From Calditrichia bacterium (GTDB taxonomy: Bacteria; Calditrichota; Calditrichia; RBG-13-44-9; J042), in the NCBI GenBank assembly GCA_030430345.1, contig JAUIFT010000140.1, positions 1 to 6,909 on the forward strand: a stretch of 6,909 nucleotides of DNA, given 5' to 3'. The notes below the pieces were generated by a model that was given only the letters and a program-made list of their open reading frames with translations, was not told where the DNA came from and ran no database searches. Shown one piece after another: positions 1 through 6,087 of this stretch (the first letter of the stretch is position 1; each line of letters starts with the position of its first letter). A program made the translations under genes and the position numbers.

Positions 1-1877
1 GCGATACTTTTCAGGCCCTGAAATTCCCTTATGCGGAAGTATTTCTGAAGCGCCTGGATCGGGAAGGCGTTGTGGAGGCGATTACCGGTGTGACCGCCGA
101 TGCCAATATTCAGGCAAAATACCGCCTGGAAATTACTTCCAATCCCGGTGATAGTCTGCCGGATACCCTTGCCGATGATTTATTGGAAGACCAGGATTCC
201 CCGATTGCCCCGGTGCTGCAAATTATTCTGAAGAAGCTGTGGGAAAGTGCGCGGGAAGAAAATGAAGATGAACCGCGCTTTTCGCCGGAACAGTATCGCC
301 AGTTAAAGAAAGCCGGAATTTCCATGGGGGAATTTTTTGCGCAGCAAATGGCCTTGCTGGCAGTGGATATGCCGGAAGCAGTGCAATCCGGCCTGGCCCT
401 GGATCTCCTCAAACATCACACTTCTGACCTTGGCACGGCCGGACGCTGCAGCCGGGAAAAATTAAAAGAGTATTATAAAAAGCGTATCAAAACCATCGAT
501 CAGTTGATCGATAAATGCATTGAATACTCGCTGCTGCTGCGCATCGACAAAAGTAACACTGTGCTTGCGCATGATATCCTGGCACCGGTAGTCATTCGCG
601 AATTCAATATTTCCGACCGTCCCGGGCAGAAGGCGATGCGCGTTCTGGCCAATCGCAGTTCCGGCTGGCTGGCTGGTAAAACCGGGGAAATACTTGATGA
701 GCAGGATCTCAATACTCTCGAGGCAGGTATTAAAGGCCGGCGTCATTTGAATGCCGATGAAAAACGGATGCTTGCTGCCAGTAAAAAAGCACAGCAACAA
801 CGCTTGCGCCAGCTGCAGCGGCTGATGGCAGCCGGTATCGTATTGATCACCTTTGTAATTTATCTCCTCTTCCGGATGGACCTCTTTATTAAGCTGGATA
901 CCGCCGTAAAAGATTTTATGCTGCAACCCCATTCCAACCTGGTAACGGTGGCCATAGATGACAGCACCGCCAATGCACTGGCACTTACTCCGTTGCGGGG
1001 AGAAAACTTCCTCGCATTCCGCCAGCATCATGCAACTATTGTCGACATGCTTTCCGAGAGCGGGGCCAGTGTGATCGCATTTAACATCTGTTTTATCGAC
1101 TCTTCTGAGCACGATTCGCTCTTTAATCTGGCGATTGCCCGGGTGAAAGAGCGCGGCACCCAAATCGTATTCGGGGTCGATTGCGATGATGATTGGGAAC
1201 CGACCTACTCACTGGATGCGGTTGGGGAAAGCTACGGATCGGTCAAATTTCTGGACACCGGCGACGATCTGGCCATCCGCCTTTACGATGAAGATGAAGA
1301 CCTCTCGCCATTCGCTGTGAAGGTACTCTATCCGGAAGCAACCGATTCTACCCAGCTTGGCCGTTTGCTGGAGAACGGTAATACACTTTATATCAGTTTT
1401 CTTAGTGCGGATGATGATTTGCAGAATTATTCTTATTATGACGTTCTGCAGGGCGTAACACCGGGGGGCGGCTGGGAAGACAAAATTGCCATTGTTGGTT
1501 TCAGGCTGGAACCGAATTACTACATTCCCCAGAATATGGAAGAAGGCCGCTACGGATTGGATGTGCAGGCCAATGCCGTGAACAATCTGCTGCAAGCCCC
1601 GCTCGGCGGCCTTCACTGGCAGATCATTATTGCCCTGTTGATTATTGCGCTGAATGTTTTCTACTTCGTGAAATTCCGGGAGCGGCGGATTGATCCCACC
1701 TTGCTCACTTTAATTGAAAGCGGCGTTTTTGTCGGTTTGGCAATATTAATCTATAACATTTTCTATGTGCTGCTGCCAATTGCCATCGCCATCGCCGCGA
1801 TCATTTGGTCTATCCAGGTGCTTACCTTAGTGGTTAAAGCGAAGTATTTACCGTCGCTTTTTGGCCATTTTTCTTAA
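1..1877 (+). CDS. nSTAND-type ATPase with C-terminal CHASE2 sensor (5'-truncated by window edge)
   Basis: The reading frame is open from the first base (first whole codon at base 3), so the GTG at 72 is internal and the N-terminus, including any P-loop and effector domain, lies outside. Bases 3 to about 620 resemble the winged-helix/helical end of nSTAND NTPases: an 'SPIAPVLQIILKKLW' block near 200-240, then 'LLLRID' and 'LAHDILAPVV' near 530-590. A basic stretch (KKAQQQRLRQLQR) precedes a membrane helix at about 822-872. A CHASE2 domain follows (about 885-1598), recognised by 'LVTVAIDDSTANAL', 'GASVIAFNICF', 'KIAIVGF' and 'GLDVQANAVNNLL'. Three more hydrophobic helices follow (from about 1611), with KFRERR after the first. 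The positive-inside rule puts the ATPase in the cytoplasm and CHASE2 outside the inner membrane. I infer a receptor in which an outside signal controls the STAND switch. The convergent FecR/CARDB operon is its probable partner. The domain calls come from remembered family patterns, not a search. Confidence 0.85.
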   Translation, partial: DTFQALKFPYAEVFLKRLDREGVVEAITGVTADANIQAKYRLEITSNPGDSLPDTLADDLLEDQDSPIAPVLQIILKKLWESAREENEDEPRFSPEQYRQLKKAGISMGEFFAQQMALLAVDMPEAVQSGLALDLLKHHTSDLGTAGRCSREKLKEYYKKRIKTIDQLIDKCIEYSLLLRIDKSNTVLAHDILAPVVIREFNISDRPGQKAMRVLANRSSGWLAGKTGEILDEQDLNTLEAGIKGRRHLNADEKRMLAASKKAQQQRLRQLQRLMAAGIVLITFVIYLLFRMDLFIKLDTAVKDFMLQPHSNLVTVAIDDSTANALALTPLRGENFLAFRQHHATIVDMLSESGASVIAFNICFIDSSEHDSLFNLAIARVKERGTQIVFGVDCDDDWEPTYSLDAVGESYGSVKFLDTGDDLAIRLYDEDEDLSPFAVKVLYPEATDSTQLGRLLENGNTLYISFLSADDDLQNYSYYDVLQGVTPGGGWEDKIAIVGFRLEPNYYIPQNMEEGRYGLDVQANAVNNLLQAPLGGLHWQIIIALLIIALNVFYFVKFRERRIDPTLLTLIESGVFVGLAILIYNIFYVLLPIAIAIAAIIWSIQVLTLVVKAKYLPSLFGHFS

Positions 1878-3494
1878 TTTTTTACTGGATTTTGAACGCA
1901 CAATCGCTTCCGCTTTGACGCCGGATGAAGAACCTTTGCTACTTACGCCATTTGGTGCAGGAATTTCTGTTATTGTGCCAGCCGGGTATTCTACCGTAGC
2001 AACATATTCTATATAATCAATATTTGGTGAATTTATTGTCCGGCTAATTGTTTGCTGATTTTCGTTCAGTGTATTGGCAAAAGCCGTAATGTTGATCTCA
2101 GCGTTTGTCGTACCTACTGCATCAACCAATACAAATACATCATAAATACCATTCAGTGCTGTATCGACAACAACAGTATCTTCTCCGATACCGATACTAT
2201 CCAGAACCATCGGGTGTATTAAAAAGACGTCTAAATTCAGGCCGGGATTGTCCCAGGTTAAAGTAATGTTTAAATCTTCGGCGGCGCCAAGGCCGCGTGT
2301 GCCGGTTGTTTCTGTGATCACGCCTCCGGGAAAAGTTACCGTGGCGACATTAAAGCCGGTAGCATCATCCGCGACTGTTAATGTGCGGGTAAAAATTTGA
2401 TTTTCTTCTTGTGAAGTACCTTCAAACAGCGTTAAGCTAACCGTCGCTTCCGTCGCCGGTGCAGGAGCGATAGCATCGAAGTAGACAACAAAGATTTCGT
2501 AGACACCGGCTGCCGCGGTTCCTGCCTCTACAAAAATATTTTCCGGTCCAAGTCCGGCAGTATTGTCGACATCCAGGTTAGCAGTCGTTCCATTCTCATT
2601 ACCCCAATAAATCTCGCTGCCATCCGGTTCAATGACGTGAATATCTATATCTGTCGAGTCCGTTAGCGGGATGCCTGTATCCCAGGTTAAAGTTGCCCGC
2701 AGATCCCCGGTACCGAGTAAAGTGATATCGTTTAGAAAATTGTTATTGGTTTCATCGCTTTCTTCAACTTCGCCATTGGCATCGTTTTCTACAAAAATCG
2801 AATAGATACCGCCGGGGCCCGGCAGCGGGTTAGGAATGGTTACATCAAGTGAAACAGGCACATCGGCATTTACTGCGAGTCCGCTTGAGTGACGAAAAGT
2901 GCCCAAGAGAACATCCTTATTTGCAGTGCCCGGCGTGGTGCTCAACCAGATTTCATCATCAAAGGCTTCGGTAATTGGTTCAACGCCAGTGTTGCTGGTA
3001 ATCCAGTCCACGGCAATGCTGTTACCCGCGCTGGAAAAGGGGCTGTTATTGAATATTGATGCTGTGACATCTCTACACTTTTGTGAAAATTGAAAATCCA
3101 GGTCGAACGTTTCTCCCAGAATATCGATCGTCTGTGAACCACAGAAAATAGTTACGCCGCTGGTTAGCAGGAGAACGTTGAATTTCCTGTTTTCACCTTT
3201 CAGGACTTCAATCGACCCTGTTGCAGTATTGCCGCTAATAGCCAATGTCTCCGTAAATTCGTCGAAAAACGGCTCCCCCTCCGCGGTGACCGTTACGGTG
3301 ACGGCATCGATGGTTGTTGCATTTGGGTTTGTCTGGCCCTCCAGCTGCGGCAATATCAGATCAAACTGAACCTTTAAATTTTCATCCAATCCGGAAGGAG
3401 CGTCCTCTGAACAGGTTGGGAACAGTAAAAAGAAAAGCAGTAGTAAACAAAAAACGATTGAGGGGTGCGATCTCAATTCTATTTTGCTAAACAT
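1848..3494 (-). CDS. Exported CARDB and YfaP/DUF2135-like beta-sandwich protein
   Basis: This encodes 548 residues. The start is set by an AGAGGAGA ribosome site (3508-3501) six bases before the ATG. Residues 11-27 are a hydrophobic signal segment followed by Cys28. The FPTC context is a poor lipobox, so lipoprotein status is uncertain. Residues 38-140 look like an unassigned beta domain. Residues 141-258 match CARDB (adhesion-like sandwich): 'AVDWITSNTG', 'DEIWLSTTPGT' and the closing 'VEESDETNN'. Residues 264-398 resemble YfaP/DUF2135: 'LRATLTWDTG', 'TDIDIHVIEPDG', 'AGLGPENI'. Residues 407-514 repeat this module in shortened form without the D-x-D-x-H signature. The tail, about 516-548, is Ser/Lys/Arg-rich and ends KKLRKMAKKRR. 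It lies 34 bp behind the FecR gene, so they are probably co-transcribed. It is likely anchored or secreted in the envelope as a binding or scaffold protein. No catalytic motif is visible. The last nine codons and stop overlap the convergent CHASE2 gene. Confidence 0.85.
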   Translation of the reverse strand: MFSKIELRSHPSIVFCLLLLFFLLFPTCSEDAPSGLDENLKVQFDLILPQLEGQTNPNATTIDAVTVTVTAEGEPFFDEFTETLAISGNTATGSIEVLKGENRKFNVLLLTSGVTIFCGSQTIDILGETFDLDFQFSQKCRDVTASIFNNSPFSSAGNSIAVDWITSNTGVEPITEAFDDEIWLSTTPGTANKDVLLGTFRHSSGLAVNADVPVSLDVTIPNPLPGPGGIYSIFVENDANGEVEESDETNNNFLNDITLLGTGDLRATLTWDTGIPLTDSTDIDIHVIEPDGSEIYWGNENGTTANLDVDNTAGLGPENIFVEAGTAAAGVYEIFVVYFDAIAPAPATEATVSLTLFEGTSQEENQIFTRTLTVADDATGFNVATVTFPGGVITETTGTRGLGAAEDLNITLTWDNPGLNLDVFLIHPMVLDSIGIGEDTVVVDTALNGIYDVFVLVDAVGTTNAEINITAFANTLNENQQTISRTINSPNIDYIEYVATVEYPAGTITEIPAPNGVSSKGSSSGVKAEAIVRSKSSKKLRKMAKKRR

Positions 3495-3528
3495 TTCAGG
3501 TCTCCTCTCATGATAGCTTATTATCGGG

Positions 3529-4326
3529 CTAATTACCCGGGGGAATACCCACTACAATCGTTCCGGTAGCGCTGGTGCTAACTTCCGCGGGGCTTTCATC
3601 AGCTGTTATGGCGATGATGCCAGCGGCGATGCCAACTGCGGCGGCAGCGGCGGGAACAAACATCCCCCAAACCGGAAACGGTTTCGGGCCAATCGTTTTT
3701 TGCCAGGCATTGGCATGGCGTTTTACTGGCAGAAAGCCCGCTTTTGGCTGCCTGTTGACCTTGTTTTGTGTTACCGTAACGGCCTGGCCGGCAAGCACTT
3801 CCAGCGGGGCGCCTTCGACAGGATTCGAAGGATCGGCACTTTCCAGCAAAACTGCGCCTTCAAAAACGGCAAGCATTAAGGAATCGATCGCTTCGCAATA
3901 GTATACGTAAAATTTTGTGCCGATGGTGCCGGCGGAGACACTCTTGGTTTTTATGGTAAGTTTTCGCCCGCCTTTTCGTTGCCATTTATTATTGATAAAC
4001 AGATGCCCGTCCATCAGAAATATTTCATCGACGCCGAGTACTTCCATTTTCGTGCCTTCGCGCATTTTCACAAAACCACCGTCTTTGAATGTGATAGAGG
4101 CAAGGGTGTTATCGCCGAGTTGTAAAATATCATGGGCGTTTATCGCTGCACTTTTCGCAATTGCGCTGGCGGTTCCGGTGGGGCCTGCCTGTCGGGTGAC
4201 CTCGGGAGTTGCGCCTCCCCGTTTCTTTTTAATATCCGCCATCTCTCCCACCGCCTCCTGGCCAAATGTGCTCAGAGAGAATAACAGTCCGCAAAAGATC
4301 AAACAAAGCACTGAAGTTTTTTGCAT
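3529..4326 (-). CDS. FecR-domain exported protein with C-terminal membrane segment
   Basis: This encodes 265 residues from the ATG at 4326. A longer frame starts at 4377, but only 4326 has a ribosome site (AAAGGAGA, four bases upstream) and gives an immediate signal peptide (residues 1-23, ending STFGQ). The FecR beta-helix domain spans about 55-190: 'HDILQLGDNTLASITFKDGG', 'LTIKTKSVSAGTIGTKFYVY', 'LAVFEGAVLLES' and 'LEVLAGQAVTV'. An alanine-rich hydrophobic segment (about 220-241) may anchor it, leaving a short tail ending VVGIPPGN. It lacks the cytoplasmic anti-sigma part of classical FecR regulators and there is no sigma factor or TonB receptor nearby. It therefore belongs to the stand-alone periplasmic FecR group often found beside CHASE2 receptors (recalled association). 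I infer that it presents or relays a signal to the CHASE2 domain of the facing gene. It is the first gene of a two-gene minus-strand operon. Confidence 0.87.
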   Translation of the reverse strand: MQKTSVLCLIFCGLLFSLSTFGQEAVGEMADIKKKRGGATPEVTRQAGPTGTASAIAKSAAINAHDILQLGDNTLASITFKDGGFVKMREGTKMEVLGVDEIFLMDGHLFINNKWQRKGGRKLTIKTKSVSAGTIGTKFYVYYCEAIDSLMLAVFEGAVLLESADPSNPVEGAPLEVLAGQAVTVTQNKVNRQPKAGFLPVKRHANAWQKTIGPKPFPVWGMFVPAAAAAVGIAAGIIAITADESPAEVSTSATGTIVVGIPPGN

Positions 4327-4330
4327 AGCG

Positions 4331-4338
4331 TCTCCTTT
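4331..4338 (-). promoter_or_regulatory. Ribosome binding site deciding the FecR-protein start
   Basis: On the minus strand AAAGGAGA stands four bases before the ATG at 4326. The alternative in-frame ATG at 4377 has no comparable purine-rich site and would place 17 charged or polar residues in front of the signal peptide. Confidence 0.8.
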
Positions 4339-4348
4339 CGGAGTATGT

Positions 4349-4377
4349 TTTAAAACGTCATCAGTAGGGTCATTCAA
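4349..4377 (-). promoter_or_regulatory. Candidate promoter of the FecR-CARDB operon
   Basis: On the minus strand TTGAAT (4377-4372) and TTTAAA (4354-4349) are 17 bases apart, each matching four of six bases of the sigma70 consensus. Transcription would begin near 4342, giving a leader of about 16 bases with the ribosome site directly behind it. The matches are weak and an alternative -10-like TATAGT (4467-4462) has no partner -35. Confidence 0.25.
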
Positions 4378-4436
4378 GAAATCGAGCAGTCAAAAGAGTT
4401 AACGGATATTGGAGAAAAAAAACAAATTATTTCTGC

Positions 4437-4451
4437 AAATCGATTCGATTT
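4437..4451. repeat. 15-bp palindrome between divergent genes
   Basis: AAATCGA-T-TCGATTT is a perfect inverted repeat with a single central base. It could be an operator for a dimeric regulator serving either divergent gene. In AT-rich DNA it may also be chance. Confidence 0.35.
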
Positions 4452-4592
4452 TTTTTCGCTTACTATAGGGATTTATTAGGTTTCGCTAATTCGATGTCTA
4501 TTTAAAGCTGCGTCCCGATCCGAATCAATAAAAGGATTTGCCGGTGAGGATGAACGCATTATTAATTTCAAACAAATTTTTTTCAGAGAATA

Positions 4593-4620
4593 TTGCCGTA
4601 TCATACGTGGTAGAGATAAT
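4593..4620 (+). promoter_or_regulatory. Candidate sigma70-like promoter of the 4644 gene
   Basis: TTGCCG (4593-4598, four of six) and GATAAT (4615-4620, five of six) are 16 bases apart. The start of transcription would fall near 4627, just ahead of the ribosome site, giving a leader of about 17 bases. Confidence 0.4.
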
Positions 4621-4630
4621 GTTAAATTGT

Positions 4631-4636
4631 AAAGGA
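4631..4636 (+). promoter_or_regulatory. Ribosome binding site deciding the start of the 4644 gene
   Basis: AAAGGA is followed by two in-frame ATGs, at 4638 and 4644. The first is only one base from the site, too close for normal initiation. The second is seven bases away, the usual distance, so 4644 is the preferred start. Confidence 0.65.
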
Positions 4637-4643
4637 AATGAAT

Positions 4644-5201
4644 ATGCGGGAAGCCTATTTCCATGAAGATGATTATTGCCAGATTGAAATATTACCCATC
4701 GAAGCCCGGAAATTTTGCCAGATGCAGATTGAAAAAATCGCGGATTTCTCAAAAGCGCATCAAAGCGGCGCCGGCTGGGATGATATCTATTTAAGAGAGG
4801 CGCCGCCCCGAAAATTAGCTGAGCTGGGAATTACACTCGCTGAAATCAGGGACGCCCTTTCCGAAAGATGCCCGGAATATGACGCCGTTTATACCGGCTA
4901 TAGCACTGTCCGGAGCCTGTGCAGCGATGTTCATGCGTTTGGCGAGGATGATCAGCCAGTAATCTTTGCGGAAGTTGATAAAAATGAAATTATCGTTTCG
5001 CTTTGGTGTAGTAATCCATCCCGGAAACTTTACCTGTTACCGGGGATCGACCATTTGCTTTTAGTTGATTGGGGATGGGAATTTGTTGCCCCCTTAAGGG
5101 ACAAATCAAAAGTTGAAGATTATATCGTGAAAAGAGAAAAAAAGTTGGCTGAACTAGCTGAAAAATGGGAAGCGGAGCGAAAAAGGCGGGGAAAAAATTA
5201 A
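4644..5201 (+). CDS. Hypothetical cytosolic protein, 185 residues, family not recognised
   Basis: I do not recognise this family. The protein has no signal peptide or membrane helix. The N-terminus (REAYFHEDDYCQIEILP) is followed by a helical stretch to about residue 40, a 'SGAGWDDIYLREAPP' segment and a charged helix around 57-75. A mixed alpha/beta core with aromatic and acidic residues follows (about 78-150; 'VIFAEVD', 'IIVSLWC', 'LLLVDWGWEFV'). The C-terminus (about 155-185) is a Lys/Glu-rich helix, possibly a coiled coil. It has four cysteines outside any zinc-finger spacing. Support for a real gene comes from the ribosome site and plausible promoter, even amino-acid composition, lack of a better overlapping frame and the terminator just behind it. 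The compact, acidic fold recalls small immunity-type or SMI1-like proteins in general appearance only. It stands alone between divergent and convergent neighbours. Confidence 0.75.
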   Translation: MREAYFHEDDYCQIEILPIEARKFCQMQIEKIADFSKAHQSGAGWDDIYLREAPPRKLAELGITLAEIRDALSERCPEYDAVYTGYSTVRSLCSDVHAFGEDDQPVIFAEVDKNEIIVSLWCSNPSRKLYLLPGIDHLLLVDWGWEFVAPLRDKSKVEDYIVKREKKLAELAEKWEAERKRRGKN

Positions 5202-5234
5202 GTATGCGAACTGTGGTAAGCAGTTTGGCAGAAT

Positions 5235-5304
5235 ACTAAAAAAGCTGTAATAGCAGGTATTGCGGTTATTCGCAGCTGCTATTACAGCTTTGAAAGTTTT
5301 TAGT
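5235..5304. terminator. Bidirectional rho-independent terminator
   Basis: AAAGCTGTAATAGCAG (5241-5256) is perfectly complementary to 5276-5291, a 16-bp stem. Its 19-base loop contains an inner TGCG/CGCA stem (5261-5264 with 5271-5274). Read on the minus strand, the stem runs directly into six Ts, which suits the SnoaL-like gene ending at 5315. On the plus strand the T-run (5297-5301) follows after GAAAG and suits the gene ending at 5201. Outer ACTAAAAA (5235-5242) can alternatively pair with TTTTTAGT (5297-5304). Confidence 0.85.
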
Positions 5305-5314
5305 GCGTGGTTAA

Positions 5315-5824
5315 TTATTCATCATCATCTTCCGCCGGTACTACGGTCATACCAAGTTGCATCATTGTAGCGAGGTTATCCCAGACCGCCCACTCCTCAA
5401 CCATTTCGCCAGCTGCAACATGCACAACGCTAACGCCGGCATCTTTCACTTGCTTGCCAGCTAACCCCGGATTGCCCTCACCGGTATGGGTGCCGCTATA
5501 GGTCCAGCGCATCACGTAGCGATTGTCGCTAACGATGACCTCGTCTATGACGACATTAAAACCTTCAAATGTTGCGTGCGCGCCAGCCACTACTTGTTTC
5601 ATCGCCGCCAGGCCGGCGGTCGTAGGGGCAGTTGTCGATGGGGGCGCGTGCCGCTTAAAATTATCTGCTAATATTGCATCAAATCCATCCGTAGAACCGC
5701 TATTCCATACTGCGACATATGCTTCCGCCAGGGATTTAAGATCCTTATCCTGGGCGTTAAGTGCGGTAAAACCGCAAAACAAAATTGCGATGAAACCGAT
5801 ACGCAAAACTTTTACGAATGACAT
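5315..5824 (-). CDS. Secreted SnoaL-like (ester cyclase-type) domain protein
   Basis: This encodes 169 residues. The start is fixed by GGAGG (5835-5831) six bases before the ATG. Residues 1-25 form a signal peptide (hydrophobic core IGFIAILFCGFTAL, likely cleaved near NAQ). The rest has the cone-shaped NTF2-like fold pattern of SnoaL-like proteins: 'LAEAYVAVWNSGSTDGFDAI', 'LADNFKRHAPP', 'GLAAMKQVVAGAHATF', 'DNRYVMRWTYSGTHTGE', 'VSVVHVAAGEMVEEWAVWDN'. The family includes polyketide cyclases and many proteins of unknown activity. The conserved His59, Trp107 and the EEWAVWD end are visible, but I cannot assign a substrate. Export is less common for this family. The protein ends in an acidic EDDDE tail. 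It is a single gene with its own promoter and terminator. Confidence 0.85.
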   Translation of the reverse strand: MSFVKVLRIGFIAILFCGFTALNAQDKDLKSLAEAYVAVWNSGSTDGFDAILADNFKRHAPPSTTAPTTAGLAAMKQVVAGAHATFEGFNVVIDEVIVSDNRYVMRWTYSGTHTGEGNPGLAGKQVKDAGVSVVHVAAGEMVEEWAVWDNLATMMQLGMTVVPAEDDDE

Positions 5825-5837
5825 ACAATACCTCCAT

Positions 5838-5851
5838 ACTGGTGCCCCAGT
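5838..5851 (-). other. Small hairpin just upstream of the SnoaL-like ribosome site
   Basis: In the minus-strand transcript ACTGG-GGCA-CCAGT forms a five-pair hairpin that ends two bases before the GGAGG site. It might affect initiation or mRNA stability, but it is short enough to be chance. Confidence 0.25.
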
Positions 5852-5916
5852 GGTTTGTGAATGATCCGGAGGATGCGTTAAATTGTGGTAATGCCGCAGA
5901 ATGTCCGAATCCAGCT

Positions 5917-5945
5917 AATATAGACGTTTCCGTGAATACTTGCAA
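5917..5945 (-). promoter_or_regulatory. Promoter of the SnoaL-like gene
   Basis: On the minus strand TTGCAA (5945-5940, four of six) and TATATT (5922-5917, five of six) are separated by exactly 17 bases. Transcription would start near 5910, giving a leader of about 86 bases before the ATG at 5824. Confidence 0.5.
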
Positions 5946-6077
5946 ATTTCGTTGGAGTGGTTCAACACTTTTCGGTGATTGTCCCGGGCGTTGTTGCATC
6001 TGATGTGATTACTTGCTAATTTTGCTGCCAGTGGGAAGATAGAAATGAAGACAACCCGGACGATTCGATTGTTCGAC

Positions 6078-6082
6078 AGGAG
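6078..6082 (+). promoter_or_regulatory. Ribosome binding site selecting a GTG start
   Basis: AGGAG lies five bases before GTG at 6088. Two ATGs at 6083 and 6086 share another frame and stop at once (ATG ATG TGA), and an in-frame TGA at 6046 excludes any upstream ATG, so GTG is the supported start. Confidence 0.75.
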
Positions 6083-6087
6083 ATGAT

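Larger units (their letters stand above)
4327..4643. other. Divergent intergenic region, no gene
   Basis: This 317-bp AT-rich stretch separates the FecR operon from the plus-strand gene at 4644. I see no convincing coding frame in it; the short frames crossing it on either strand have no ribosome site or family pattern. It holds one candidate promoter in each direction, a 15-bp palindrome and A- or T-runs near 4415-4425 and 4450-4456. The remaining part, about 4455-4590, has no structure I can name. Confidence 0.7.

Noticed and set aside
462..1163. Minus-strand 233-residue frame inside the STAND-CHASE2 gene
   Set aside because: It is antisense to a well-supported domain-bearing frame and its translation shows no family pattern.
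4327..4377. N-terminal extension of the FecR protein from the ATG at 4377
   Set aside because: No ribosome site precedes it and it would bury the signal peptide; the candidate operon promoter overlaps it.
3917..4402. Plus-strand 161-residue frame opposite the FecR gene
   Set aside because: It is a shadow of the FecR reading frame; proline/serine-rich nonsense composition.
4454..4472. CTTACTATAGGGA resembles the core of a T7-type phage promoter
   Set aside because: The upstream recognition half (TAATACGA) is absent and replaced by a T-run, and no phage genes are present.
5818..6003. Plus-strand 61-residue frame with six cysteines
   Set aside because: It overlaps the start and promoter of the SnoaL-like gene, and I could not link it to any family; it is best explained as a chance frame.
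5994..6022. TTGCAT and TAATTT as a firm promoter for the DUF1697 gene
   Set aside because: Spacing is 17 bases but the hexamer matches are only three and four of six, so it is mentioned as weak and not listed as a feature.
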